This document shows, piece by piece, positions 16,978 through 24,793 of a stretch of DNA of 44,911 nt. This DNA is from an uncultured Deinococcota bacterium (GTDB lineage Bacteria; Deinococcota; Deinococci; Deinococcales; Trueperaceae). Location of the stretch: positions 1 through 44,911 of the forward strand of contig CAMZLP010000012.1 of NCBI GenBank assembly GCA_947311535.1, written 5' to 3'. Position 1 is the stretch's first letter, and every line of letters starts with the position of its first letter. Made by a program: the position numbers and the translations under genes. The notes beneath the pieces are model-generated. The model made no database searches. It was not told the origin of the DNA and saw nothing but the letters and a program-made list of their open reading frames with translations.

Positions 16978-17031
16978 TTGTTTTATTTTAGACTTATTTT
17001 AAGTACAATTCTGCGGTTTTATTCACAATAT

Positions 17032-18600
17032 TTAGGGGCTTGTTACCTTTAGATTGTATTTTATTTCTTGGTCAATATAGTTTAGGACATCAATATAAAT
17101 TATCCCAGATTCAACTTTTGATATTTTATGCTCGAGCCTAGTCCTAGTAGTTTTATCCAAAAAGTCTGCGTCATTATAAGATAAACTAGTCATTGCTTCT
17201 CCCTCACGGATAGCAATGTCAACATCCTTACCAAAACCATCTAAACTTACCGTTACAGGTTTATCCGTTGGTACTATTACTTTAAAACTATGATAAATAA
17301 CCGTACCGTCCCAAGCACTTAGTTTGCCACTGAAGCTTCTATCCAACGCAATAAAACCATAGTCATCACTGGGCATAGCATCAATCATATTAAGGGCATC
17401 ATCTTTTAAATCCGTGGTGGCAAACAAACTATAATAAGAATCAGCATTAAGGGCATTAATTACATCAACATAAATCACTTTGGCTTTTGGTTCAAAAATT
17501 GTAAATACGGGGTCATTGACTGTAGATAAATCTGAGTAGTCAGTTTTATCATAGTCAGTAATTTTTTGATCATATCTTATAGCTAAATCTAGGTCACGAT
17601 TATGCCCATCAACTTCAATAGAAATAACTTTAGTCCCTTCTGGGACAGCTATTTTGTAAAGATGATAAACATAATTATGCTCATCACCAGATATATAGCG
17701 GCTTATTTCTTGGTCAAATCTTAGCTCTGCATATTTACTGTCACTGCCTTCTATTTTACTAAAGTCAGTTCTCTTAGGCGTTTTGTAGCGTACGGCTTTT
17801 ATTTCTTGATCTGCTTTTTGCTCGAGCATAAGCAACTTAATTCCCTCATCTGCTAAGCTTACATCTTTTACATATGCAGCTATCAAACCCCAAATAAAAT
17901 TTATCGGCCTTATGTAACCTTGGCTCACTTGCTCAATATCATCAAAATAAAACTGAGTTGGTATACCAATAAATTCCCCTTCTGGGTTTAAGGCTGCCCC
18001 ACCAGAATTACCGCCCGAGATTTTTGTGTCTGTTTTAATCCAGCTATTACCTGCATTTAATTGGTCTTCACCAAGCCAGCCACTCATCTCTCCCGAGGTA
18101 ACGGAAATTGTATCACCAGAAACCGCTGGATAGCCCACAATTGTCAAATCATCTCCTGGTATAAGCTCGTTAGCATCAGCAATAGGAACCGTAGGAAATC
18201 CACCTTTAACAGCTACTCCATCAGCGGTTTCATATATCTTTAATAAAGCCAAATCATATTCAGGCAAGCCAGCTACAAATCTAGCCCAATATTTAAATAC
18301 TGGCAATTCCGAAGTTTTATTAGGGTCAGTCATATAAATTGCATGATAGTCATCATGCGTAGCAGCAATATCATCGCCCACAACATGATAATTGGTAAGC
18401 AAATAACCACTAGGGCTAATAATTACCCCTGAGCCAGACCATGGCTGAAAAAGACCTAAATCATTGTCATAAGGCACAATATAAACTGTGGCCGCAATAA
18501 TATTTTTTCTAGTCTCACGGGGTATTTCAGCCATGGCTAAAGAACTTAGCCAAAAAGTAATAGTAATTAGTATTAAATAATATCTTTTGTTTTGAGTCAT
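17032..18600 (-). CDS. Secreted trypsin-like serine protease with two PPC-like domains
   Basis: An N-terminal signal peptide (KRYYLILITITFWLSSLAMA) precedes a chymotrypsin-fold domain. The triad is visible: LLTNYHVVG (His), EYDLALLKI (Asp) and SGGNSGGAAL (Ser), as in DegP/trypsin-like proteases. There is no PDZ domain. Instead there are two tandem ~100-residue beta domains with the YxxxVPxGxxxxxVxxxGxxxDxDLxI pattern of bacterial pre-peptidase C-terminal (PPC) domains, from about residues 295-400 and 415-520. The start at 18600 is chosen because TATAGT lies 7 nt upstream and the signal peptide then begins normally. An in-frame start at 18684 would add 28 residues. Probably acts outside the cytoplasm. 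Target unknown. Confidence 0.88.
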   Translation of the reverse strand: MTQNKRYYLILITITFWLSSLAMAEIPRETRKNIIAATVYIVPYDNDLGLFQPWSGSGVIISPSGYLLTNYHVVGDDIAATHDDYHAIYMTDPNKTSELPVFKYWARFVAGLPEYDLALLKIYETADGVAVKGGFPTVPIADANELIPGDDLTIVGYPAVSGDTISVTSGEMSGWLGEDQLNAGNSWIKTDTKISGGNSGGAALNPEGEFIGIPTQFYFDDIEQVSQGYIRPINFIWGLIAAYVKDVSLADEGIKLLMLEQKADQEIKAVRYKTPKRTDFSKIEGSDSKYAELRFDQEISRYISGDEHNYVYHLYKIAVPEGTKVISIEVDGHNRDLDLAIRYDQKITDYDKTDYSDLSTVNDPVFTIFEPKAKVIYVDVINALNADSYYSLFATTDLKDDALNMIDAMPSDDYGFIALDRSFSGKLSAWDGTVIYHSFKVIVPTDKPVTVSLDGFGKDVDIAIREGEAMTSLSYNDADFLDKTTRTRLEHKISKVESGIIYIDVLNYIDQEIKYNLKVTSP

Positions 18601-19067
18601 AAAAGATACTATAAGGGATTTAACAGCTATTATCTGTAAAACTGCCCAATATTTCTTTAAGCTATAAGTACTTACTATCTTCATCAGTAAATCCCCTAAG
18701 TTAGGGTATTATTTCAAGATTGCCATCAACTTTTAAAATAATGATTCCAAGTACTATAAGCATATTAGTTGCAAATAAAATCCAATTGTGAGGAACATAG
18801 ATTCGAAGTTGAGTTTATTATGTTAAATAAGCTTAAAGTCCTGTTTGTTAGTTGTAAAAATCTTGTGATACATAGTTTAGGCTAATTGAGTTCAGGTACT
18901 TATCTCGATTTGCGAGACATTGTCTCAGTTTTTGAAAGAACTAGATAAAATTTACGCATATAGCTAAGTTTAAAATGGCTAAACCTCTTACTATATTTAG
19001 GAGTTTTGATAGATTAATTGGGGTATAGCTAAATCACCTTAATTTGTCATAAAAATTAGTGATGGCT
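18601..19067. other. Gene-free AT-rich stretch
   Basis: No ORF of credible length. It holds the protease promoter (TATAGT, 18608-18613 read leftward) and a small hairpin GAGAC-att-GTCTC (18914-18926) followed by AGTTTTT, possibly a weak rightward terminator. Nothing else is recognised. Confidence 0.5.
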
Positions 19068-19215
19068 CTAGCTAAAATAGACTGACCAAAACATTTAAAA
19101 CCCCTTAGTTATGTCTCAATGAGCAGGACCAAAGCCCTGGTTCCAACGTAGGATTTCAAACTTTTATGATTAATTGGATGAAAATACTATATCAGTTTAT
19201 TTCGATTTAGCTATA
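19068..19215 (+). repeat. Copy of the intergenic repeat family
   Basis: Begins GCTCTAGCTAAAATAGACT and runs through TTAAAACCCCTTAG, CTCAATGAGCAGG, AAAGCCCTGGTTCC and CTTTTATGATTAA to ATTTCGATTTAGCTATA. The left half matches the copy at 30838-30945 and the right half matches the copy at 9470-9612. It is therefore the most complete of the copies seen here. No ORF. Confidence 0.75.
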
Positions 19216-19274
19216 GCAAACTTGTAAAACTCGTTCCCAAACCTTATAAAGTAATCTTCATTGAAATAAAATAA

Positions 19275-19318
19275 AAAAGCCTAACTTGATAATGCATCAA
19301 GCAAGACTTTTTTATTTT
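19275..19318 (-). terminator. Terminator after pspC
   Basis: CTTGAT/ATCAAG stem around a 5-nt AT loop, extended by AAGYCT-type pairs, flanked by A-run and T-run (GGCTTTTTTATTTTATT read leftward). Intrinsic terminator for the leftward pspC gene. Confidence 0.7.
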
Positions 19319-19330
19319 AAAAAGTCAATT

Positions 19331-19612
19331 CTAAAATTCAGATGACTTGGGGAATACAACCCACATAATTATATAAGGTATCACACCTACACCAAAACCA
19401 AATAGGGCAATTGCAAATAGCACTCTTATTAAGGTTGGGTCCTGATTAAAGTATTCAGCTAAGCCATAACAAACCCCAGCTATAATCTTATTCTCTTTAC
19501 GAGATGCTCTTTCTAGTCTTTTCGAGGTTTTAGTTTCTACCTTAGGTTCTGCTTTGGCTTCTTTTTTTTGTGCTTTCTTAGCGGCTTTTTTAGTTTCTTT
19601 TTCGTTTTCCAT
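19331..19612 (-). CDS. PspC-domain membrane protein
   Basis: The first ~33 residues are a Lys/Glu/Ala-rich charged tail ([22 protein letters not shown]). Then comes the PspC domain, [57 protein letters not shown], with one membrane hairpin. Family members take part in phage-shock or envelope-stress signalling, but no pspA is nearby. 93 aa. TAAAGT lies 6 nt before the ATG, again a leaderless pattern. Monocistronic with its own terminator. Confidence 0.9.
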   Translation of the reverse strand: MENEKETKKAAKKAQKKEAKAEPKVETKTSKRLERASRKENKIIAGVCYGLAEYFNQDPTLIRVLFAIALFGFGVGVIPYIIMWVVFPKSSEF

Positions 19613-19707
19613 AGCTATACTTTAATAGCCTTCTAAAATAAATACATCCACCTTTAGTATTATTTTTAAAAACATGGCAAAATGTATTTAACACTTAGAA
19701 TTGAGCT

Positions 19708-20643
19708 ATGGCAAAACCACCTCTAGTTACTAATAACCTTGCTAATTTTATTGGCAATACCCCAATAGTAAAATTATCTAAAGTCGTTAATAAAGATATG
19801 GCTGATGTTTTTATAAAGCTAGAAGGGCAAAACCCAGCGGGCTCTATAAAAGATAGAACTGCAATGGGGCTAATTTTAGATGCAGAAGAACGCGGTATTT
19901 TAATTCCAGGTTCTGGGCAAACTATTATTGAGCCTACTAGCGGTAATACTGGTATTGGCTTGGCATTTTTGGCGGCTATGCGAGGCTATAAATGCATAAT
20001 AGTTTTACCTGATAGTATGAGTGAAGAACGCAAAAAAACCCTAAAGGCTTATGGTGCCAAGTTGGAATATACTCCAGGACATTTACGCATGCAGGCTGCA
20101 ATCCCAAGAGCTAAAGAACTAGCCCAAGAGCTAAATGCTTTTATGCCCAATCAATTTGAAAACCCAGCTAACCCCAATTATCATTACCGCATAACAGGTC
20201 CAGAAATTTGGCAACAAATGGAAGCTAGAATTGATGCTTTTGTTTGGGGTTCAGGGACTGGGGGTTCAATTTCTGGCATTGGCAGATATTTAAAAGAGCA
20301 AAACCCTAATATAAAGATTTATGCCGTAGAGCCTGCCCACAGTGCCGTTATTAATGGTCATAAAAAGGGTGAGCACAGGTTTCAGGGCATGGGGCCAGGC
20401 TTTATACCTAAAAACCTTGACCTAAATATTTTAGATGCCGCCAAAATGGTTTATGAAGAGGATGCCTTTCCATTAGCAAGACGCTTAGCAAGAGAAGAAG
20501 GAATCTTTGTAGGCATGTCTAGCGGTGCTGCTGCTTGGGCAGCCTTAGAAATAGCAAAAGAGCTTGGGCCTAACAAAAGGGTACTTACGCTAGCTGCTGA
20601 TAGTGCAGCAAGGTATATGTCTACTGAACTGTTCGAGGTTTAG
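19708..20643 (+). CDS. cysK: Cysteine synthase (O-acetylserine sulfhydrylase)
   Basis: PLP enzyme making L-cysteine from O-acetyl-L-serine and sulfide. NPAGSIKDRTAMG holds the PLP Lys, EPTSGNTGIGLAF binds substrate, and WGSGTGGSISGIGRYLKE is the phosphate-binding loop. AVEPAHSAV, QGMGPGFIPKNLD and GMSSGAAAWAA follow. 311 aa. CysK versus CysM cannot be settled by eye. TAGAAT (19696-19701) is 6 nt before ATG with no Shine-Dalgarno. The next gene starts 1 nt after its stop. Confidence 0.94.
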   Translation: MAKPPLVTNNLANFIGNTPIVKLSKVVNKDMADVFIKLEGQNPAGSIKDRTAMGLILDAEERGILIPGSGQTIIEPTSGNTGIGLAFLAAMRGYKCIIVLPDSMSEERKKTLKAYGAKLEYTPGHLRMQAAIPRAKELAQELNAFMPNQFENPANPNYHYRITGPEIWQQMEARIDAFVWGSGTGGSISGIGRYLKEQNPNIKIYAVEPAHSAVINGHKKGEHRFQGMGPGFIPKNLDLNILDAAKMVYEEDAFPLARRLAREEGIFVGMSSGAAAWAALEIAKELGPNKRVLTLAADSAARYMSTELFEV

Positions 20644-20644
20644 A

Positions 20645-21112
20645 ATGCAAAAAAATAGCTTGTTATTTATTATTTTAGCTATTCTTAGCACAATTATTTT
20701 ACTAATAATTTTCTACCCTACGCCCAAAACTGGCAACCAAACTACTGATACTTTAAGCAGTAGTTTTGCCAATACTCAAGAAAAAATAGCTTTTTTAAAA
20801 GAATATGTAAACTTACCCTCAGAAGTAGAAGCCAGCGAATATCATATTGTTTATTTTTCTGGCTCTGGTATTGGCATGGGGCCTAGCGAATGGGATTTTG
20901 AAATGGTGTTTAGCTTAAAACCAGAAAACCTAAAATACTGGACCAACAATATTCAAGAATCGTCCACAGCTTTTGATTTGGCTTGGGCAAAAGAATTGCT
21001 ACCAAAAGATTGGCAATTAAGTTCAAAACCTAGCTACTATGCTCGCTCCGGTGAATTAACTGTTTTTGAAACAGAAAGCATTATTTTATGGAAAATAAGT
21101 ACAATTGACTAA
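20645..21112 (+). CDS. Hypothetical membrane-anchored protein, 155 aa
   Basis: Not recognised. One N-terminal membrane anchor (LLFIILAILSTIILLIIFY) is followed by an exported domain of about 125 residues containing YHIVYFSGSGIGMGPSEWDFEMVFSLKPENLKYWTNN and WQLSSKPSYYARSGELTVFETESIILW. This is a mixed alpha/beta pattern with several Trp/Tyr. It starts 1 nt after the cysK stop codon and is probably cotranscribed with it, but nothing links it to cysteine metabolism. Confidence 0.75.
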   Translation: MQKNSLLFIILAILSTIILLIIFYPTPKTGNQTTDTLSSSFANTQEKIAFLKEYVNLPSEVEASEYHIVYFSGSGIGMGPSEWDFEMVFSLKPENLKYWTNNIQESSTAFDLAWAKELLPKDWQLSSKPSYYARSGELTVFETESIILWKISTID

Positions 21113-21213
21113 ATACTAGCTAGCTAAAAATTGCAAAGCCCTGTTAGAAGACCAACTTTTACAATTTGCTTAAATTTGACAATCTACTTTAAGGGATTGG
21201 TTAATGTTAATTT

Positions 21214-21243
21214 TTGGCAGTATTAGGATAGTACTGTTATAAT
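21214..21243 (+). promoter_or_regulatory. Promoter of the thiamine-binding protein gene
   Basis: TTGGCA (21214-21219), 18 nt and a consensus TATAAT (21238-21243), placing the start of transcription near 21250, just at the 5' edge of the TPP riboswitch. Confidence 0.8.
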
Positions 21244-21249
21244 TAGCTG

Positions 21250-21370
21250 TCACTAGGGGTGCCAACAATGGCTGAGACTAAACCCTTTGAACCTGAACCT
21301 GTTAATACGGGCGTAGGGATGTGCAACAAATGCAAAATGGTTGTCCTTTCTGGTGATAGAAAGGTTTTTT
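21250..21370 (+). promoter_or_regulatory. TPP riboswitch (THI element) with terminator
   Basis: All conserved blocks are present in order: GGGGTGCC (21256-21263), GCTGAGA (21271-21277), ACCCTTTGAACCTGA (21282-21296), GTTAATAC (21301-21308) and GCGTAGGGA (21311-21319). Downstream, CCTTTCT (21345-21351) and AGAAAGG (21358-21364) form a 7-bp hairpin followed by T6 (21365-21370), an intrinsic terminator. The P1 3' strand AGGGA (21315-21319) can instead pair with TCCTT (21344-21348), joined by GCAAC/GTTGT, giving an antiterminator. With TPP bound, P1 forms and the terminator is released. The terminator's 3' arm AGAAAGG is also the only ribosome-binding site, 6 nt before the ATG, so one hairpin can block both transcription and translation. 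Confidence 0.95.
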
Positions 21371-22498
21371 ATGAAAAACAAGAAGCAGAAAATAAAGAAA
21401 CTAGAAGCTGGAAGACAGAGGCTAGAATTTACGAATTTTAGTTCTTTTAAAACAATCTCAATCTTAGCGATAACTATCGTCTTTTCATTACTATCGATTG
21501 TGAGTGCCCAAAAGCTTACAGTTTTAGTACATGATTCTTTTAGTATTTCTGATGGGCTTATTGCTGAATTTACGGCAAATACTGGTATCGAACTTGAATT
21601 TTTAGCAGCGGGTGATGCTGGACAGGTATTAAATAAGGCTATTTTAACTCAAAAAAATCCGCTCGCTGACGTACTTTATGGCATAGATAATAGTTTATTG
21701 GCTCGAGCCCAATTATTTGATATCTTTAGAATCTATAAAAGCCCGAAGTTATCATTAGTTCCAGATAGTTATATTTTTGATTCTCAAAATACTGTAACCC
21801 CAATTGATATTGGCTATGTAAATTTCAATATGGATTTAGCATATTTCAAAAAAAATAATTTAGAATTACCAACTGATATTATGGACCTAAGCCAAGAAAA
21901 GTATAAGGGGTTAACTGTAATAGAACACCCAGCTACTAGCAGCCCTGGTTTAGCATTTATGCTAGCAACCATAGACCGTTTTGGCGAAACTGGTGATTAT
22001 ACTTGGTTGGACTATTGGTACGATTTAAAAAATAATGACTTATTAGTAAATGATGGCTGGAGCAATGCCTATTACAATGCTTTTAGCCGCTATGGTGGCG
22101 ACAGGGCAATTGTGCTTAGCTATTCTACCAGCCCAGCCGCCGAGGTCATATTTGCCGAGGAAGAATTATCATCAGCACCAACCGTAAATTTATTTTGCAC
22201 AAAATGTGCTTATGAGCAAATAGAAGCTGTAGGAATACTAAAAAGCAGTCAAAATCTAGAACAAGCCCAGCAATTTATTGACTTCATGCTTTCAAAAAGC
22301 TTTCAGGAAGATATACCCTTAAATATGTTTGTTTACCCTGCCAATAAAAATGCTGCTGTCCCTAAAGAATTTGAACTCTACAGCCAAAAACCAGCAGCCG
22401 AGCAAATTGCTAAATTAGATTCTGCCTTAATTGAAGAAAATTTGCGAACTTGGTTACGTGAATGGACTGCGGTAGTAGAGCAGGGTAAAAAACCATAA
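21371..22498 (+). CDS. thiB: Thiamine ABC transporter substrate-binding protein
   Basis: Periplasmic thiamine/TPP-binding protein of the ThiB/TbpA type. LTVLVHDSFSISDGLIAEFTANTGIELEFLAAGDAGQVLNKAILTQKNPLADVLYGIDNSLLARA matches the family N-terminal lobe. TPIDIGYVNFNMDLAYF, VIEHPATSSPGLAFMLATI and GWSNAYYNAFSRYGGDRAIVLSYSTSPAAE follow. The ATG at 21371 is dictated by the riboswitch terminator and its AGAAAGG site, giving 375 aa. The signal peptide core (TISILAITIVFSLLSIVSAQ) is preceded by an unusually long basic n-region of about 27 residues. No permease or ATPase gene follows, so its transporter partners must be elsewhere. Confidence 0.93.
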   Translation: MKNKKQKIKKLEAGRQRLEFTNFSSFKTISILAITIVFSLLSIVSAQKLTVLVHDSFSISDGLIAEFTANTGIELEFLAAGDAGQVLNKAILTQKNPLADVLYGIDNSLLARAQLFDIFRIYKSPKLSLVPDSYIFDSQNTVTPIDIGYVNFNMDLAYFKKNNLELPTDIMDLSQEKYKGLTVIEHPATSSPGLAFMLATIDRFGETGDYTWLDYWYDLKNNDLLVNDGWSNAYYNAFSRYGGDRAIVLSYSTSPAAEVIFAEEELSSAPTVNLFCTKCAYEQIEAVGILKSSQNLEQAQQFIDFMLSKSFQEDIPLNMFVYPANKNAAVPKEFELYSQKPAAEQIAKLDSALIEENLRTWLREWTAVVEQGKKP

Positions 22499-22553
22499 TT
22501 ATATTAATAACAAGCTTTTTTCTTTTCTAGACTGGAGTGTTATTATAAGCAGC

Positions 22554-23018
22554 ATGGAATTAAAAGAGCAATATAGCCCAAGGCAAATTAATCATTTAGG
22601 CATATTTGAAGAATCTGATTGGCAACTAAAGACTTATAGTATTTTACAAAAAGAAAGAGAATTAGATAATAAATTAATAAAAACCGCTCAGGGTCTGGCT
22701 ATCAAAACTTTACCCAGACCCGCCAAAAACCCAGACCGCTACGGGCTTGGGTTTATCAACGTGCATCAAGGTAAAAGCTATGATTTTGTAAGTATTGCTT
22801 ATTGGGCTTATAATACTGAATTAAAAATGCAAAGCTATATTAGAGGCTCGAGCACAAGCTACCAGTTAGAAGCTATCATCTCTAATGAAATTTCATCTGA
22901 TATTTGGGACATACAATTAATTTCTTTTGAAACAAAAGCTTGGATAAAACACATTTTAAAAGCAGAGCAAATAAATATAGAAGACTATTTAAATGATACC
23001 CTCAGTAAGTTAATTTAA
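22554..23018 (+). CDS. Conserved-looking hypothetical protein, 154 aa
   Basis: No named function recognised. It is soluble with no signal peptide. Segments such as SDWQLKTYSI, RYGLGFINVHQGKSYDFVSIAYWAYNTELKMQSYIR and IWDIQLISFETKAWIKHILKAEQINIEDYLNDTL have the look of a compact alpha/beta domain seen in uncharacterised bacterial proteins. Leaderless-type start: TATTAT (22541-22546) lies 7 nt before the ATG. Its 3' end overlaps the convergent deacetylase gene by 9 bp. Confidence 0.8.
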   Translation: MELKEQYSPRQINHLGIFEESDWQLKTYSILQKERELDNKLIKTAQGLAIKTLPRPAKNPDRYGLGFINVHQGKSYDFVSIAYWAYNTELKMQSYIRGSSTSYQLEAIISNEISSDIWDIQLISFETKAWIKHILKAEQINIEDYLNDTLSKLI

Positions 23019-24593
23019 GCCAATTTTAGCCAAGGCTTGACTAGCTGGTAAAATCTCTATTCCTCTATGGCAAATATAATCTAGTAATTGGTCAAGATTT
23101 TGTCTTTGCTCCCAGCCTAAGTCATAGCTACTATGCAATGCAAAAATTAGCCACTTGCCCTCTCTATCAGCTTTATCTACCAAGTTCTGATAAAAATTAT
23201 AAGATTGATTATTATTGATATTGTATCTGCCTAATGCATAAGCGTCAGAATAAGCAGAATTTAGATAATACCCACCCGTAAAGGCCGCAATATAACTTTC
23301 TTGAGAAACATTTTCTACCAAATCATTATAATTACCATATGGGTAGACCATGGTTTGAACATTAAAATTGTAAGAACTAAGTTGTTTTTGGCTAGCTATT
23401 AACTCGAGCTCGAGCTCGAGCCTATTCAAACTAGCTAAATCCTTGTGATAATAGCTATGTGATGAGACTTCCCAACCTATTGCTTCTAATTCATAAATTT
23501 CTTGTGAATTCATATATTGGCGCTTGCCCATAAAACCTGCCACAATCGCAATATTGCCAGTAACATTACGTGGCGCAAAAATTGTTGCTATTATTTCTTT
23601 ATCCATTCTTTCTCCGTCATCTAAAATAAAACTGACCGTAGCAGCGCTAGCAACGGGCTGCTGACATTCTTGATGGCTATCTAAATACCACGCCTTTAAA
23701 GACTTGCTGTCTAAGCCATATTTTTCTAATAATACTGCCAAATTTTCATCTAAGGTTGCTAATTTTAAAATGTCAATTTGCACATAGTCCAAAATAGCAC
23801 CATTATCAAGTAAGGTAGCTACCGCAGCAAGATTGCGTTTTAGAAGCGCAATTTCTAACGGATTAGTAGTTTGAGCTGCAAATACCGAGTTACCTTCGGT
23901 ACGCCAAATTCTCTCGTTAGGGTCAAGCCCAGAATCTATTAAAGCCTGAATCCTAGGCCTACCCGACATTGCTGCCGCAAAAGCTAGGGTTCTATATTTG
24001 AGATTTGCAACACTATAGCTATTTAAATATTCAGAAATAACAGCGGCAATGCCTGTACAATGCTGAACATTAAAAGCCGAGTAAATATCTTCTAAAATAC
24101 AAGGATAAGAGTCAACAATTAAACGATCATTAAATAAATCATAAAAATAAATGCCTTCATCTAAAAATGCTCCGTTTTCTAATAAAACTCGAGCGATTTC
24201 AGCAGAACCTTGATCTTGCCTATTAATATATGCCAAGGCATTTAGACTACCATTAACATCTCCACCATATTGGAGTAGGGTTTTTAATATTTCGATATCC
24301 GAGTATTTTACTGCTGTTTGAACAACACTACTACCTTCTTTAAGACCAGCTATTTGGTAATTTACATCTGCTCCAGAATCTAACAAAGCTACTACCATCT
24401 CAAGATTACTAGCGTTAACTGCCTCAATTAGTGGGCTAAGCCCTTCTTGGTTTATTTGGTTTACATCAAAACCTAAGCTTAGCAAGTACTCAAGCTCTTT
24501 TAAATCACCTGCTCTGACCGCCGAAAATAAATTTTGCTCGGCATTGGCAGATATAGAAAAAATAAAGAGAAAAACAATTAAAAATCTCAACAT
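23010..24593 (-). CDS. Secreted ankyrin-repeat / polysaccharide deacetylase fusion
   Basis: A signal peptide (LRFLIVFLFIFSISANA) precedes ankyrin repeats at about residues 20-290 (LEYLLSLGFDVNQINQEGLSPLIEAVNASNLEMVVALLDSGADVNYQ is canonical, later units are degenerate). A NodB-type deacetylase domain covers about 312-527. Deacetylase motifs: SFILDDGE (motif 1, two Asp), SSHSYYHKDL (H-S-x-x-x-H metal site, motif 2), and MVYPYGNYN (motif 3). It probably removes N-acetyl or O-acetyl groups from cell-wall or extracellular polysaccharide outside the cytoplasm. Ankyrin repeats on an exported deacetylase are unusual. A CTCGAG triplet expands a Leu-Glu stretch near residue 397. Confidence 0.85.
   Translation of the reverse strand: MLRFLIVFLFIFSISANAEQNLFSAVRAGDLKELEYLLSLGFDVNQINQEGLSPLIEAVNASNLEMVVALLDSGADVNYQIAGLKEGSSVVQTAVKYSDIEILKTLLQYGGDVNGSLNALAYINRQDQGSAEIARVLLENGAFLDEGIYFYDLFNDRLIVDSYPCILEDIYSAFNVQHCTGIAAVISEYLNSYSVANLKYRTLAFAAAMSGRPRIQALIDSGLDPNERIWRTEGNSVFAAQTTNPLEIALLKRNLAAVATLLDNGAILDYVQIDILKLATLDENLAVLLEKYGLDSKSLKAWYLDSHQECQQPVASAATVSFILDDGERMDKEIIATIFAPRNVTGNIAIVAGFMGKRQYMNSQEIYELEAIGWEVSSHSYYHKDLASLNRLELELELIASQKQLSSYNFNVQTMVYPYGNYNDLVENVSQESYIAAFTGGYYLNSAYSDAYALGRYNINNNQSYNFYQNLVDKADREGKWLIFALHSSYDLGWEQRQNLDQLLDYICHRGIEILPASQALAKIGLN
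23403..23420. repeat. Triple tandem CTCGAG inside the deacetylase gene
   Basis: Three contiguous CTCGAG hexamers followed by CC. On the coding strand they encode a Leu-Glu-Leu-Glu-Leu-Glu stretch in a helix between deacetylase motifs 2 and 3. Confidence 0.92.
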
Positions 24594-24793
24594 TAGCTAT
24601 CATCTTATAGTTAAATCGGTAAAGATAGGGTAAAAAATCGATAACTATTATAAAAGTTAGATTATCTACAAAACTATCCAAGCAAAATAAAAGACCACTT
24701 AATCCAAAAATAGAACCACATAAGCCTAATAAGGCCTAATTAATAAATATTTCGCCTAAACTCCAAATAATGAGATTATTTGAAAGGAGCTTT

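Noticed and set aside
18601-18684. Longer N-terminus for the secreted protease starting at 18684
   Set aside because: It would place 28 residues with another hydrophobic segment ahead of a good signal peptide, while TATAGT exactly 7 nt before the ATG at 18600 fits the local leaderless pattern.
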